The notes under the pieces are model-generated. The model was given only the letters and a program-made list of their open reading frames with translations, had not been told where the DNA came from and ran no database searches. From 66-474 sp036759545 (lineage in GTDB: Bacteria > Pseudomonadota > Gammaproteobacteria > Xanthomonadales > Rhodanobacteraceae): a stretch of DNA of 5,442 bases. Below are positions 1 to 5,442 of the stretch, in pieces. The position numbers were made by a program, and so were the translations under genes. Location: positions 1 through 5,442 of the forward strand of contig DAIOUL010000126.1 of assembly GCA_036759545.1 (NCBI GenBank). Reading direction: 5' to 3'. Positions within the stretch are counted from its first letter, which is position 1. Every line of letters begins with the position of its first letter.

Positions 1-1425
1 TTCGTCCAGCAGCGTGTTGAACACGCGCGCGCCCTTGAACGCCTTGTGCAATCCCTTGGTGACCGTGTACACACCGCCCTTCTGCGCCACGTCCTCGCCG
101 AACAGCAGCGATTCCGGATATTTCGCCAACAGGTCGTGCAGCGCCTGGTTGATCTGGATCGCCAGATGCCGGGCGGGAAGCTTTTCCGGCAGCTTGTCCT
201 CGCCGCCGAAGATCGCGAGCCGCTTGTCGCCGTAATCGGCGCGTTGCGCTTCGGCCTGCACCGCTTCCGGCGTGTACGGCGCCAGCGGCTTCACCACTTC
301 TTCCAATGTCTTCAATCGCGGACGCCGATCGGCTTCTTCCGCTGCGGCGAAGCATTTCTTCCGGATCGCTTCGTATTCTTCCAGCAACGCTCCGCGCGAA
401 TACAATCCGGATTCCAGCGCGATAGCCGCCGAGCGCAGCAGCGGATCGGTGGCTTCCAGTGCCACCAGCTCCTCGATCGAGCGCCACTCGATCTCGAAAT
501 CGGTGCCGGCGTGTCCCATCACGCGCATCGTTTTCAGATGCAGGAATGTGGGGCGTCGGGTGCTGCGGCAATGTTCGACCGCGCGCGCGACGTCCGCACA
601 CCCTTGCGCCAGGTCTAGGCCGTCGGCGTGGAAGTAATCGAGATCCCTGCGCTCGGCGAAATTGCGCGCGATCCAGCCGCTGGGCGTCTTCACGGAAATG
701 CCGATGCCGTTGTCCTCGCATACGAACAGCACGGGTGCGGGAAGTTTCTGGTAGGCCGTCCATGCCGCTGCATTGAACGCGGTCTGCGCGGTCGCATGAT
801 TGCTGGAGGCATCGCCGAATGAACAGATCACGATGGAATCTTTCGGAATCGGCAACTTGTGCCCGATCCGCGGCGCCTGTTCGATCGCGATCGCGGTGCC
901 GAAGGCCTTCGGCAGGTGCGAAGCGATGGTCGAAGTCTGCGGCAATACCCATAGCGGTTTGCTGCCCCACACCTTGTGGCGCCCGCCGGAAGCGGGATCT
1001 TCCTTGCTGGCCGCGAACGACAGCGCCGAATCCATCACCGGATCCATCCCCGGCAATTTGCGGAAGCGCTCGGCCATGAACGCGCCGCTGCGGTAATGCA
1101 GGAATGCCGGATCGGTGTGGCGCGTCAGCCGCGCCAGCATCGCGTTGCCCTCATGGCCACCTGAACCGATGGTATAGAACACTTTGTTCTGCACGCGCAG
1201 CACGCGCGCCATCAGGTCGAGGTGCCGGGAGATCAGTTGCGATTCGAACAGCTCGCGGAAATCGCGCGCGGTGCATGCGCTGCCGGGCAATACCGGTTCG
1301 TCGTCACGAGGGTGCGCACGCGCTTCGCCATTCCACTCGCGCACGAATTCGATGAAGTTCTGATCGACGATCTCGGCGCGGTTGAAGCCCTTTTGGCGGG
1401 CGGCGACGGGCGTGCGCTGATCCAT
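1..1425 (-). CDS. 2-oxoacid dehydrogenase E1 component, fused alpha-beta type (3' end outside window)
   Basis: I read 475 codons from ATG at 1425 with no stop before the window edge. Residues about 55-400 form an E1-alpha-type thiamine diphosphate (ThDP) domain: YTIGSGGHEGN (84-94), HYRSGA (110-115), a ThDP/Mg motif with GDASSNH (204-210) followed by CEDNGIGIS (236-244), and the loop TMRVMGHAGTD (299-309), which resembles the E1-alpha phosphorylation loop. From residue ~418 an E1-beta domain begins (INQALHDLL, then LFGEDVAQKGGVYTVTKGL, containing the expected catalytic-type Glu of GEDV at 443-446). Alpha and beta are therefore one polypeptide. Such fusions are typically ~700 aa or more, so about a third is missing. 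The family decarboxylates a 2-oxoacid and passes the acyl group to the lipoyl arm of an E2. The substrate (branched-chain, pyruvate or other) cannot be read from the sequence, and no E2 or E3 gene is in view. The start is fixed by an in-frame TGA three codons upstream, which is the rbfA stop. The SD is weak (GAAGA about 10 nt upstream), so translational coupling to rbfA is likely. Confidence 0.9.
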   Translation of the reverse strand, partial: MDQRTPVAARQKGFNRAEIVDQNFIEFVREWNGEARAHPRDDEPVLPGSACTARDFRELFESQLISRHLDLMARVLRVQNKVFYTIGSGGHEGNAMLARLTRHTDPAFLHYRSGAFMAERFRKLPGMDPVMDSALSFAASKEDPASGGRHKVWGSKPLWVLPQTSTIASHLPKAFGTAIAIEQAPRIGHKLPIPKDSIVICSFGDASSNHATAQTAFNAAAWTAYQKLPAPVLFVCEDNGIGISVKTPSGWIARNFAERRDLDYFHADGLDLAQGCADVARAVEHCRSTRRPTFLHLKTMRVMGHAGTDFEIEWRSIEELVALEATDPLLRSAAIALESGLYSRGALLEEYEAIRKKCFAAAEEADRRPRLKTLEEVVKPLAPYTPEAVQAEAQRADYGDKRLAIFGGEDKLPEKLPARHLAIQINQALHDLLAKYPESLLFGEDVAQKGGVYTVTKGLHKAFKGARVFNTLLDE

Positions 1426-1431
1426 GGCTGC

Positions 1432-1809
1432 TCAATCTTCAGGATCGGAGGAAGCATTCTTTTCCTGCGCGTCCTCGCGCAGCAAGGCATCGATCCGCTC
1501 GCCGCGATCGACCGAATCGTCGTACTTGAAACGCAGTTCCGGCACGCGCCGCATGCGCATCGAATGCGCCAGTTCACGGCGCAGATCCCTCGCCGCTTCC
1601 TTCAGCGCCTTCACCACTTCGGCGGAACGCTCCGGCTGCAACGCAGTCACCCAAACCGTCGCGACATCCAGATCACGCGTGACTTCCACATCGCTGACGC
1701 TGGCCTGCGGCAGCGCATGATCGCGCACCAGCGCATGCACCAGCGCGCCGAGTTCGCGGCGCAGCTCGGCGTTAATGCGGTCGGTGCGGTGGAAGGAGTG
1801 GGAAGGCAT
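1432..1809 (-). CDS. rbfA: 30S ribosome-binding factor A
   Basis: This 125-aa protein has the usual RbfA length (about 120-135 aa). RbfA is a small type-II KH-fold protein that binds the 30S subunit near the 5' end of 16S rRNA during late maturation and is needed for growth in the cold. The visible family signatures are the N-terminal HRTDRINAELRRELG (residues 7-21), SDVEVTRDLDVATVWVT in the central strand region (38-54), and the strongly conserved RVPELRFKYDDSVDRGERID (87-106). The last ~14 residues are polar and acidic and probably disordered. The ATG at 1809 matches the usual N-terminus of close homologues as I remember them. The bases before it are the pyrimidine- and GC-rich arm of a heptad repeat with no Shine-Dalgarno, so initiation probably depends on upstream translation or on an SD-independent route. 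The gene lies 90 nt after infB and ends 6 nt before the E1 gene. Confidence 0.96.
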   Translation of the reverse strand: MPSHSFHRTDRINAELRRELGALVHALVRDHALPQASVSDVEVTRDLDVATVWVTALQPERSAEVVKALKEAARDLRRELAHSMRMRRVPELRFKYDDSVDRGERIDALLREDAQEKNASSDPED

Positions 1810-1813
1810 AAGT

Positions 1814-1896
1814 CGGGACCGGGGACCGGGGACCGGGGACCGGGAGACTAGAGAGGGCGGCTTTTGCCGGTCCCTAGTCCCTTGTCCCTGGTCCCG
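1814..1896 (-). repeat. heptanucleotide tandem repeat with inverted degenerate copy, predicted long hairpin in infB-rbfA gap
   Basis: On the plus strand, positions 1815-1842 are four perfect copies of GGGACCG. Positions 1869-1896 are four degenerate copies of the opposite sense: GGTCCCT, AGTCCCT, TGTCCCT, GGTCCCG. The two blocks pair in register (1814-1841 with 1869-1896). In the transcript I count 24 of 28 positions paired, one of them a U-G wobble, with mismatches at 1875, 1882, 1883 and 1889. The 27-nt apical part (1842-1868) holds a small GGC-AAAA-GCC hairpin in the transcript. There is no U-tract after the stem, so it does not look like an intrinsic terminator. It could be an mRNA-stability or translation-coupling element, or a neutral expansion. 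The role is inferred; the repeat itself is directly visible. Confidence 0.85.
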
Positions 1897-1899
1897 CTC

Positions 1900-4494
1900 T
1901 TACAACGTCCTCGCCACCTCGATCCGCTCGAAGCACTCGATCTTGTCGCCCGGCTTGACGTCGTTGTACTGCTTGACGCCGATGCCGCACTCCATGCCGT
2001 TGCGCACTTCCTCGACGTTTTCCTTGAAGCGGCGCAGCGATTCCAGTTCGCCCTCGAAAATCACCACGTTGTCGCGCAGCACGCGGATCGGCTTGTGACG
2101 CTTGACCACGCCCTCGACCACCATGCAGCCGGCGATCGCTCCGAACTTGGAAGAGCGGAACACGTCGCGCACTTCCGCAGTGCCGAGGATGTCCTCTCTC
2201 ACTTCGGTGCCGAGCAGACCGCTCGCCGCCTGTTTCACCTGATCGATCACGTCGTAGATGATCGAGAAGTAGCGCAAGTCCAGACCGTTGGCCTCGATGA
2301 TCTTGCGCGCGGAAGCGTCGGCGCGCACGTTGAAGCCGATGATCAGCGCTTTCGATGCCGCCGCGAGCGTCGCGTCGGATTCGGTGATGCCGCCGACGCC
2401 GGACGCGATCACGTTGACCTTGACCAGATCGTTGCTGATGTCCGTCAGCGACTGGCGCAAGGCTTCCGCCGAACCCTGCACGTCGGCCTTGATCACCAGA
2501 TTCAATGTCTGCTGGCCCTCGCCCTTGCCCATCTGCGCCATCACGTCTTCGAGCGTGTTGGTGCGGGTGACCAGGCGCTGGTCGCGGCGCTTGGCTTCGC
2601 GCTCGGAAACCACGTCCTTCGCCAGCCGTTCGTCCGCGACGACGACGAATTCGTCGCCGGCCTCGGGAACGCCGGACAATCCGAGCATCTGCACCGGGAT
2701 CGATGGACCCGCGCTCTCGACCTGTTTGCCGTTCTCGTCGAACAAAGCGCGCACGCGGCCGTATTCGACCCCGCATACCACGTAATCCCCGCGTTTCAGA
2801 TCGCCGTTCTGCACCAGCACGGTCGCGACCGGGCCACGGCCCTTGTCGAGGCTCGATTCGATCACCACGCCGGACGCGCGGCCGCTCGGCACCGCAGCGA
2901 GTTCCATCACCTCCGCCTGCACCGTGATCGCGTCCAGCAGTTCGTCCACGCCCTGCCCGGTTTTCGCCGAAACGGGCACAAACTGCGTATCTCCGCCGAG
3001 ATCTTCCGGCACCACTTCGTGCTGCATCAGACCGTTGCGCACCGTGTCCGGGTTGGCATCCGGCTTGTCCATCTTGTTGACCGCGACGATCATCGGCACG
3101 TGCGCCGCGCGCGCGTGCTGGATCGCCTCCACCGTTTGCGGCATCACACCGTCGTCGGCCGCGACCACCAGCACCACGATGTCGGTCGATTGCGCGCCGC
3201 GCGCGCGCATCGAAGTGAAGGCCGCGTGGCCGGGCGTGTCGAGGAAGGTGATTACGCCCTTCGGCGTGGTCACGTGATATGCGCCGATGTGCTGGGTGAT
3301 GCCGCCGGCTTCTCCCGCGGCGACTTTGGTGCGGCGGATGTAATCCAGCAGTGAAGTCTTGCCGTGATCGACGTGGCCCATGATCGTGACGACCGGCGGA
3401 CGCGGCGCCTTTTCGCCTTCGGCGGTTTCCGCGTGCGCGGCCAGCGCGGTTTCCGCGGTCTTCTCTTCCGCGCGCACCGCCTTGTGGCCGAGTTCGCCCA
3501 CCACCAGTTCGGCGGTGTCGTGGTCGATCACCTGGTTGATGGTCGCCATCACGCCCATCTTGAACAGCGCCTTCACTACGTCGGAACCTTTCACCGCCAT
3601 CTTCTGCGCGAGATCGGCGACCACGATCGAATCGCCGATTGCGATTTCGCGCGTGACCGGCGCGGTCGGTTTGGAGAAGCCGTGCTGCGAAGTGAGCTGC
3701 GAGAGATCGATCTTCTGCTTCGGCTTCTTGCGCGTGGAACGGCGCGCGCGCTCGGCGTCGGTCAGATGCAATTCGCCGCCGACATAACGCGTGATCTTCA
3801 GCGCGTCCTCATCGCCTTCGTCGCGCATGCGATGCGAACCGTGGCGCTTGTGCTTGTGCGCGGGCGGCGGCGCTTCTTCCTTCGCGCGCGCTGGCTTGGG
3901 CTCGTGCTTGCGGACGGGCGCCGCAGCGGGCGCCTCCACGGCCGAACCGCCGGCGGCGAGCAACGCGGCCTCGGCTTCGGCGCGGGCGCGCTCTTCTTCG
4001 GCACGTTTGCGCTCTTCCTCGGCGGCCTGCAATTTCGCCTGCTCTTCCTGCCGGCGACGATCCTGTTCGGCGCGCTCGGCTTCCTCGCGCTCGCGCTGTT
4101 CCTGCGATTCGGCCAGACGGCGGCGCGCTTCCTCGCGCTCGGCGTCCGCGTTGGCTTCCTCGGCGATCACGCTGCGCTTGACGTAGGTGCGCTTGGCGCG
4201 CACTTCCACGTTGACGGTTTTCGCGGATGCGCCGCGCCCGCCGCCGACGGTGATCTCGCTGACCTTGCGTCGCTTCAGCGTGATCTGCCGCGGGGAGGCT
4301 TCCGCCGCGCGCTCGCCATCCTCGCGCTTGCCGTGCGTGCGGCGCAGGAAGCCCAGCAGCTTCACCTTTTCGGTGCTGCTGATGACCTGGTCCGGGTTCT
4401 TGAACGGCATGCCCGCCTCGGCAAGCTGCGCGAGCAGCCTGTCTTCGGTCATGCCGAGTACGCCGGCCAGTTGTTTGATTGTGACGTCAGACAT
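1900..4494 (-). CDS. infB: translation initiation factor IF-2
   Basis: This 864-aa GTPase recruits fMet-tRNA to the 30S initiation complex and promotes 50S joining; the E. coli protein is 890 aa. Residues 1-52 are an IF2_N helical module (MSDVTIKQLAGVLGM). Residues ~68-108 form the basic IF2-associated segment (ITLKRRKVSEITVGGG). Residues ~110-178 are a Glu/Arg/Ala-rich region that should form a long helix or coiled coil. Residues ~184-222 are an Ala/Pro/Lys/His linker. Residues ~283-340 are a second IF2_N module. The G domain follows with all motifs intact: G1 GHVDHGKT (373-380), G2 GGITQHIG (397-404), G3 DTPGH (419-423), G4 NKMD (473-476) and G5 SAK (509-511). After it come domain II (~537-625), domain III (~660-765) and the C-terminal fMet-tRNA-binding domain, ending with KPGDKIECFERIEVARTL. 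The ATG at 4494 has a good SD, GGAG at 4504-4501, six bases upstream. It lies 28 nt after nusA and is surely cotranscribed with it. Confidence 0.98.
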   Translation of the reverse strand: MSDVTIKQLAGVLGMTEDRLLAQLAEAGMPFKNPDQVISSTEKVKLLGFLRRTHGKREDGERAAEASPRQITLKRRKVSEITVGGGRGASAKTVNVEVRAKRTYVKRSVIAEEANADAEREEARRRLAESQEQREREEAERAEQDRRRQEEQAKLQAAEEERKRAEEERARAEAEAALLAAGGSAVEAPAAAPVRKHEPKPARAKEEAPPPAHKHKRHGSHRMRDEGDEDALKITRYVGGELHLTDAERARRSTRKKPKQKIDLSQLTSQHGFSKPTAPVTREIAIGDSIVVADLAQKMAVKGSDVVKALFKMGVMATINQVIDHDTAELVVGELGHKAVRAEEKTAETALAAHAETAEGEKAPRPPVVTIMGHVDHGKTSLLDYIRRTKVAAGEAGGITQHIGAYHVTTPKGVITFLDTPGHAAFTSMRARGAQSTDIVVLVVAADDGVMPQTVEAIQHARAAHVPMIVAVNKMDKPDANPDTVRNGLMQHEVVPEDLGGDTQFVPVSAKTGQGVDELLDAITVQAEVMELAAVPSGRASGVVIESSLDKGRGPVATVLVQNGDLKRGDYVVCGVEYGRVRALFDENGKQVESAGPSIPVQMLGLSGVPEAGDEFVVVADERLAKDVVSEREAKRRDQRLVTRTNTLEDVMAQMGKGEGQQTLNLVIKADVQGSAEALRQSLTDISNDLVKVNVIASGVGGITESDATLAAASKALIIGFNVRADASARKIIEANGLDLRYFSIIYDVIDQVKQAASGLLGTEVREDILGTAEVRDVFRSSKFGAIAGCMVVEGVVKRHKPIRVLRDNVVIFEGELESLRRFKENVEEVRNGMECGIGVKQYNDVKPGDKIECFERIEVARTL

Positions 4495-4504
4495 TCTTCT
4501 CTCC
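4495..4504 (-). promoter_or_regulatory. infB ribosome binding site
   Basis: Reading the minus strand, GGAGAG (4504-4499) lies just before the infB ATG, with six bases between GGAG and the start codon. This strong, normally spaced Shine-Dalgarno fixes the infB start. Its first two G bases also belong to the 3' arm of the inverted repeat at 4503-4516. Confidence 0.8.
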
Positions 4505-4516
4505 GGTTGGAACCGG
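4503..4516 (-). repeat. short inverted repeat in nusA-infB gap, overlapping the infB SD
   Basis: The plus strand reads CCGGTT-GG-AACCGG: six-base arms that are perfectly complementary around a 2-base centre. In mRNA the practical hairpin is a five-pair stem (CCGGU/ACCGG) with a four-base loop. The 3' arm shares two G bases with the infB Shine-Dalgarno. There is no U-run, so this is not a terminator. A modest effect on infB initiation is possible but inferred; a 14-base palindrome can also arise by chance in GC-rich DNA. Confidence 0.6.
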
Positions 4517-4522
4517 CTTTGT

Positions 4523-5442
4523 TCAATGCGCTTGCTGCTGTTCCAGCGCCGCCAGCATCGGCGCGCGCGCGGCCATGATCAGCGCGGCGGCGCGCTCCTC
4601 GTCCATGCCTTCGATGTCGATCAGGTCGTCCACGGCCTGATCGGCGAGATCGTCCACCGTGGTGATCTCGCGTTCGGCCAACGCGTAGGCGGTTTCCTCG
4701 TCCATGCCTTCCAGCGCCAGCAGTTCATCCGAAGGTTTGTGCTCGTCCAGATCCTCCTCGACCGCCAAGGCTTCGGTCAGCAGCGCGTCTTTCGCGCGCG
4801 CGCGCAATTCCTCGACGATGTCCTCGTCGAAGCCTTCCACCGCCAGCAGTTCGCCGGTCGGCACGTAGGCGATCTCTTCCACAGTCGAGAACCCTTCCTG
4901 CACCAGAATGTTGGCGATCTCCTGATCGACCTCGAGTTTGTCCATGAACAACTGGCGCGCGGCTTCCTGCTCGGCTTCGGTCTTGGCGGCGACCTGGTCC
5001 TGCGTCATCACCTTGAGATCCCAGCCGGTCAGCTTGCTGGCGAGGCGCACGTTCTGGCCGCCGCGGCCGATGGCTTGCGACAGCTTGTCTTCGGCAACCG
5101 CGATGTCCATCGAGTGCTTGTCTTCATCGACGATGATCGACTGCACTTCCGCCGGCGCCATCGCATTGATCACGAACTGCGCCGGTGCGTCGCTCCACAA
5201 TACGATGTCGATGCGTTCGCCGTTCAATTCGTTCGACACCGCCTGCACGCGCGAACCGCGCATGCCGATGCAGGCGCCGATCGGATCGGTGCGGTTGTCG
5301 TGCGCCAGCACCGCGATCTTGGCGCGGTCGCCCGGATCGCGCGCGCAGGCCTTGATCTCGACCAGGCCCTGGCCGACTTCCGGCACCTCGATCTTGAACA
5401 GCTCCATCATGAATTCCGGCGCGGTGCGCGAAACGAACAACT
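4523..5442 (-). CDS. nusA: transcription termination/antitermination protein NusA (5' end outside window)
   Basis: The frame is open from the window edge to TGA at 4525-4523, giving 305 C-terminal residues. By comparison with E. coli NusA (495 aa), about 190 residues are missing: the RNAP-binding N-terminal domain and most of the S1 domain. The fragment begins at the conserved LFVSRTAPEFM at the S1/KH1 boundary. The in-frame TTG at 5440 encodes this Leu and is not a start. The first KH domain carries DPIGACIGMRGSRVQAV (52-68), with the GMRG RNA-binding loop. The second carries SQAIGRGGQNVRLASKL (121-137), with the GRGG loop. Two C-terminal acidic helix-hairpin-helix repeats follow: one at ~165-223 (VEEIAYVPTGELLAVEGFDE) and one at ~238-295 (DDLIDIEGMDEERAAALIMA). 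Two such repeats are typical of beta/gammaproteobacterial NusA. The protein binds RNA polymerase and nascent RNA, affecting pausing, Rho-dependent termination and antitermination. It heads the visible part of the operon; the rimP-type gene usually found upstream is out of view. Confidence 0.98.
   Translation of the reverse strand, partial: LFVSRTAPEFMMELFKIEVPEVGQGLVEIKACARDPGDRAKIAVLAHDNRTDPIGACIGMRGSRVQAVSNELNGERIDIVLWSDAPAQFVINAMAPAEVQSIIVDEDKHSMDIAVAEDKLSQAIGRGGQNVRLASKLTGWDLKVMTQDQVAAKTEAEQEAARQLFMDKLEVDQEIANILVQEGFSTVEEIAYVPTGELLAVEGFDEDIVEELRARAKDALLTEALAVEEDLDEHKPSDELLALEGMDEETAYALAEREITTVDDLADQAVDDLIDIEGMDEERAAALIMAARAPMLAALEQQQAH

Noticed and set aside
46..618. 190-codon open frame on the plus strand
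   Set aside because: It is antisense to the E1 gene, where the minus-strand frame carries clear ThDP-domain motifs.
1815..1842. CRISPR-like or direct-repeat array
   Set aside because: The units are 7 bases with no spacers; it is a simple microsatellite-type tandem repeat.
1222..1851. 209-codon open frame on the plus strand over rbfA and the E1 start
   Set aside because: It is antisense to two clear genes and ends by reading through the heptad repeat as a Gly/Asp/Arg tail; this is a shadow frame.
1814..1896. Intrinsic terminator between infB and rbfA
   Set aside because: The stem is strong but no U-tract follows the 3' arm in the transcript, which reaches the rbfA ATG within a few bases.
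1874..2776. 300-codon minus-strand frame inside infB
   Set aside because: It is an alternative frame of infB domains II-IV, Arg/Gly-rich with no domain; the IF2 frame is conserved across this whole stretch.
1864..3354. 496-codon open frame on the plus strand
   Set aside because: It is antisense to infB, whose domain content is unmistakable. Its product is a low-complexity His/Arg/Asp/Leu mix typical of the reverse of GC-rich codons, with no recognisable domain.
3820..3850. Internal infB start (short IF2 isoform) at Met223
   Set aside because: E. coli makes short IF2 forms, but the bases before this ATG show no Shine-Dalgarno, so the sequence gives no support.
3364..4578. 404-codon open frame on the plus strand crossing the infB-nusA junction
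   Set aside because: It is antisense to infB and the end of nusA. The repetitive Phe/Leu/Arg/Ala composition mirrors the Glu/Arg-rich IF2 coiled coil, and no family is recognisable.
4794..4806. Alternating CG run in nusA (possible Z-DNA or regulatory site)
   Set aside because: It encodes the Arg-Ala-Arg-Ala segment of the first acidic repeat and is explained by codon use in GC-rich DNA.

Overview
The window is a GC-rich stretch of bacterial chromosome, with every supported gene on the minus strand. Read in the direction of transcription (from 5442 down to 1), it holds the 3' part of nusA, complete infB, complete rbfA, and the 5' two thirds of a gene for a thiamine-diphosphate-dependent 2-oxoacid dehydrogenase E1 component. 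The nusA-infB-rbfA order is the classic translation and transcription-factor operon of proteobacteria. NusA with two C-terminal acidic repeats points to a gamma- or betaproteobacterium. From memory, the RbfA and IF2 sequences look most like Xanthomonadales/Lysobacterales (Xanthomonadaceae or Rhodanobacteraceae). That placement is an inference, not a search result.

Layout. Positions 4523-5442 hold nusA, missing its first ~190 codons. Positions 4495-4522 are a 28-nt gap with a small inverted repeat that runs into the infB Shine-Dalgarno. Positions 1900-4494 hold infB (864 aa, all GTPase motifs intact). Positions 1810-1899 are a 90-nt gap filled almost completely by a heptanucleotide tandem repeat and a degenerate inverted copy of it, predicted to form a long hairpin. 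Positions 1432-1809 hold rbfA (125 aa), whose ATG has no visible Shine-Dalgarno. Positions 1-1425 hold the E1 gene, starting 6 nt after the rbfA stop, in the same frame, and running off the window. There is no gene-free stretch longer than 90 bases.

Function. NusA modulates RNA polymerase pausing, termination and antitermination. IF2 delivers initiator tRNA. RbfA matures the 30S subunit, notably in the cold. The E1 enzyme is metabolic, not translational. It sits where many gammaproteobacteria have truB, which is the most unusual gene-content feature here. The most interesting non-coding feature is the infB-rbfA heptad hairpin: folded, it would bring the infB stop codon close to the SD-less rbfA start.

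I see no new defence system, mobile element, RNA gene or CRISPR array. Most of the window is ordinary housekeeping sequence.
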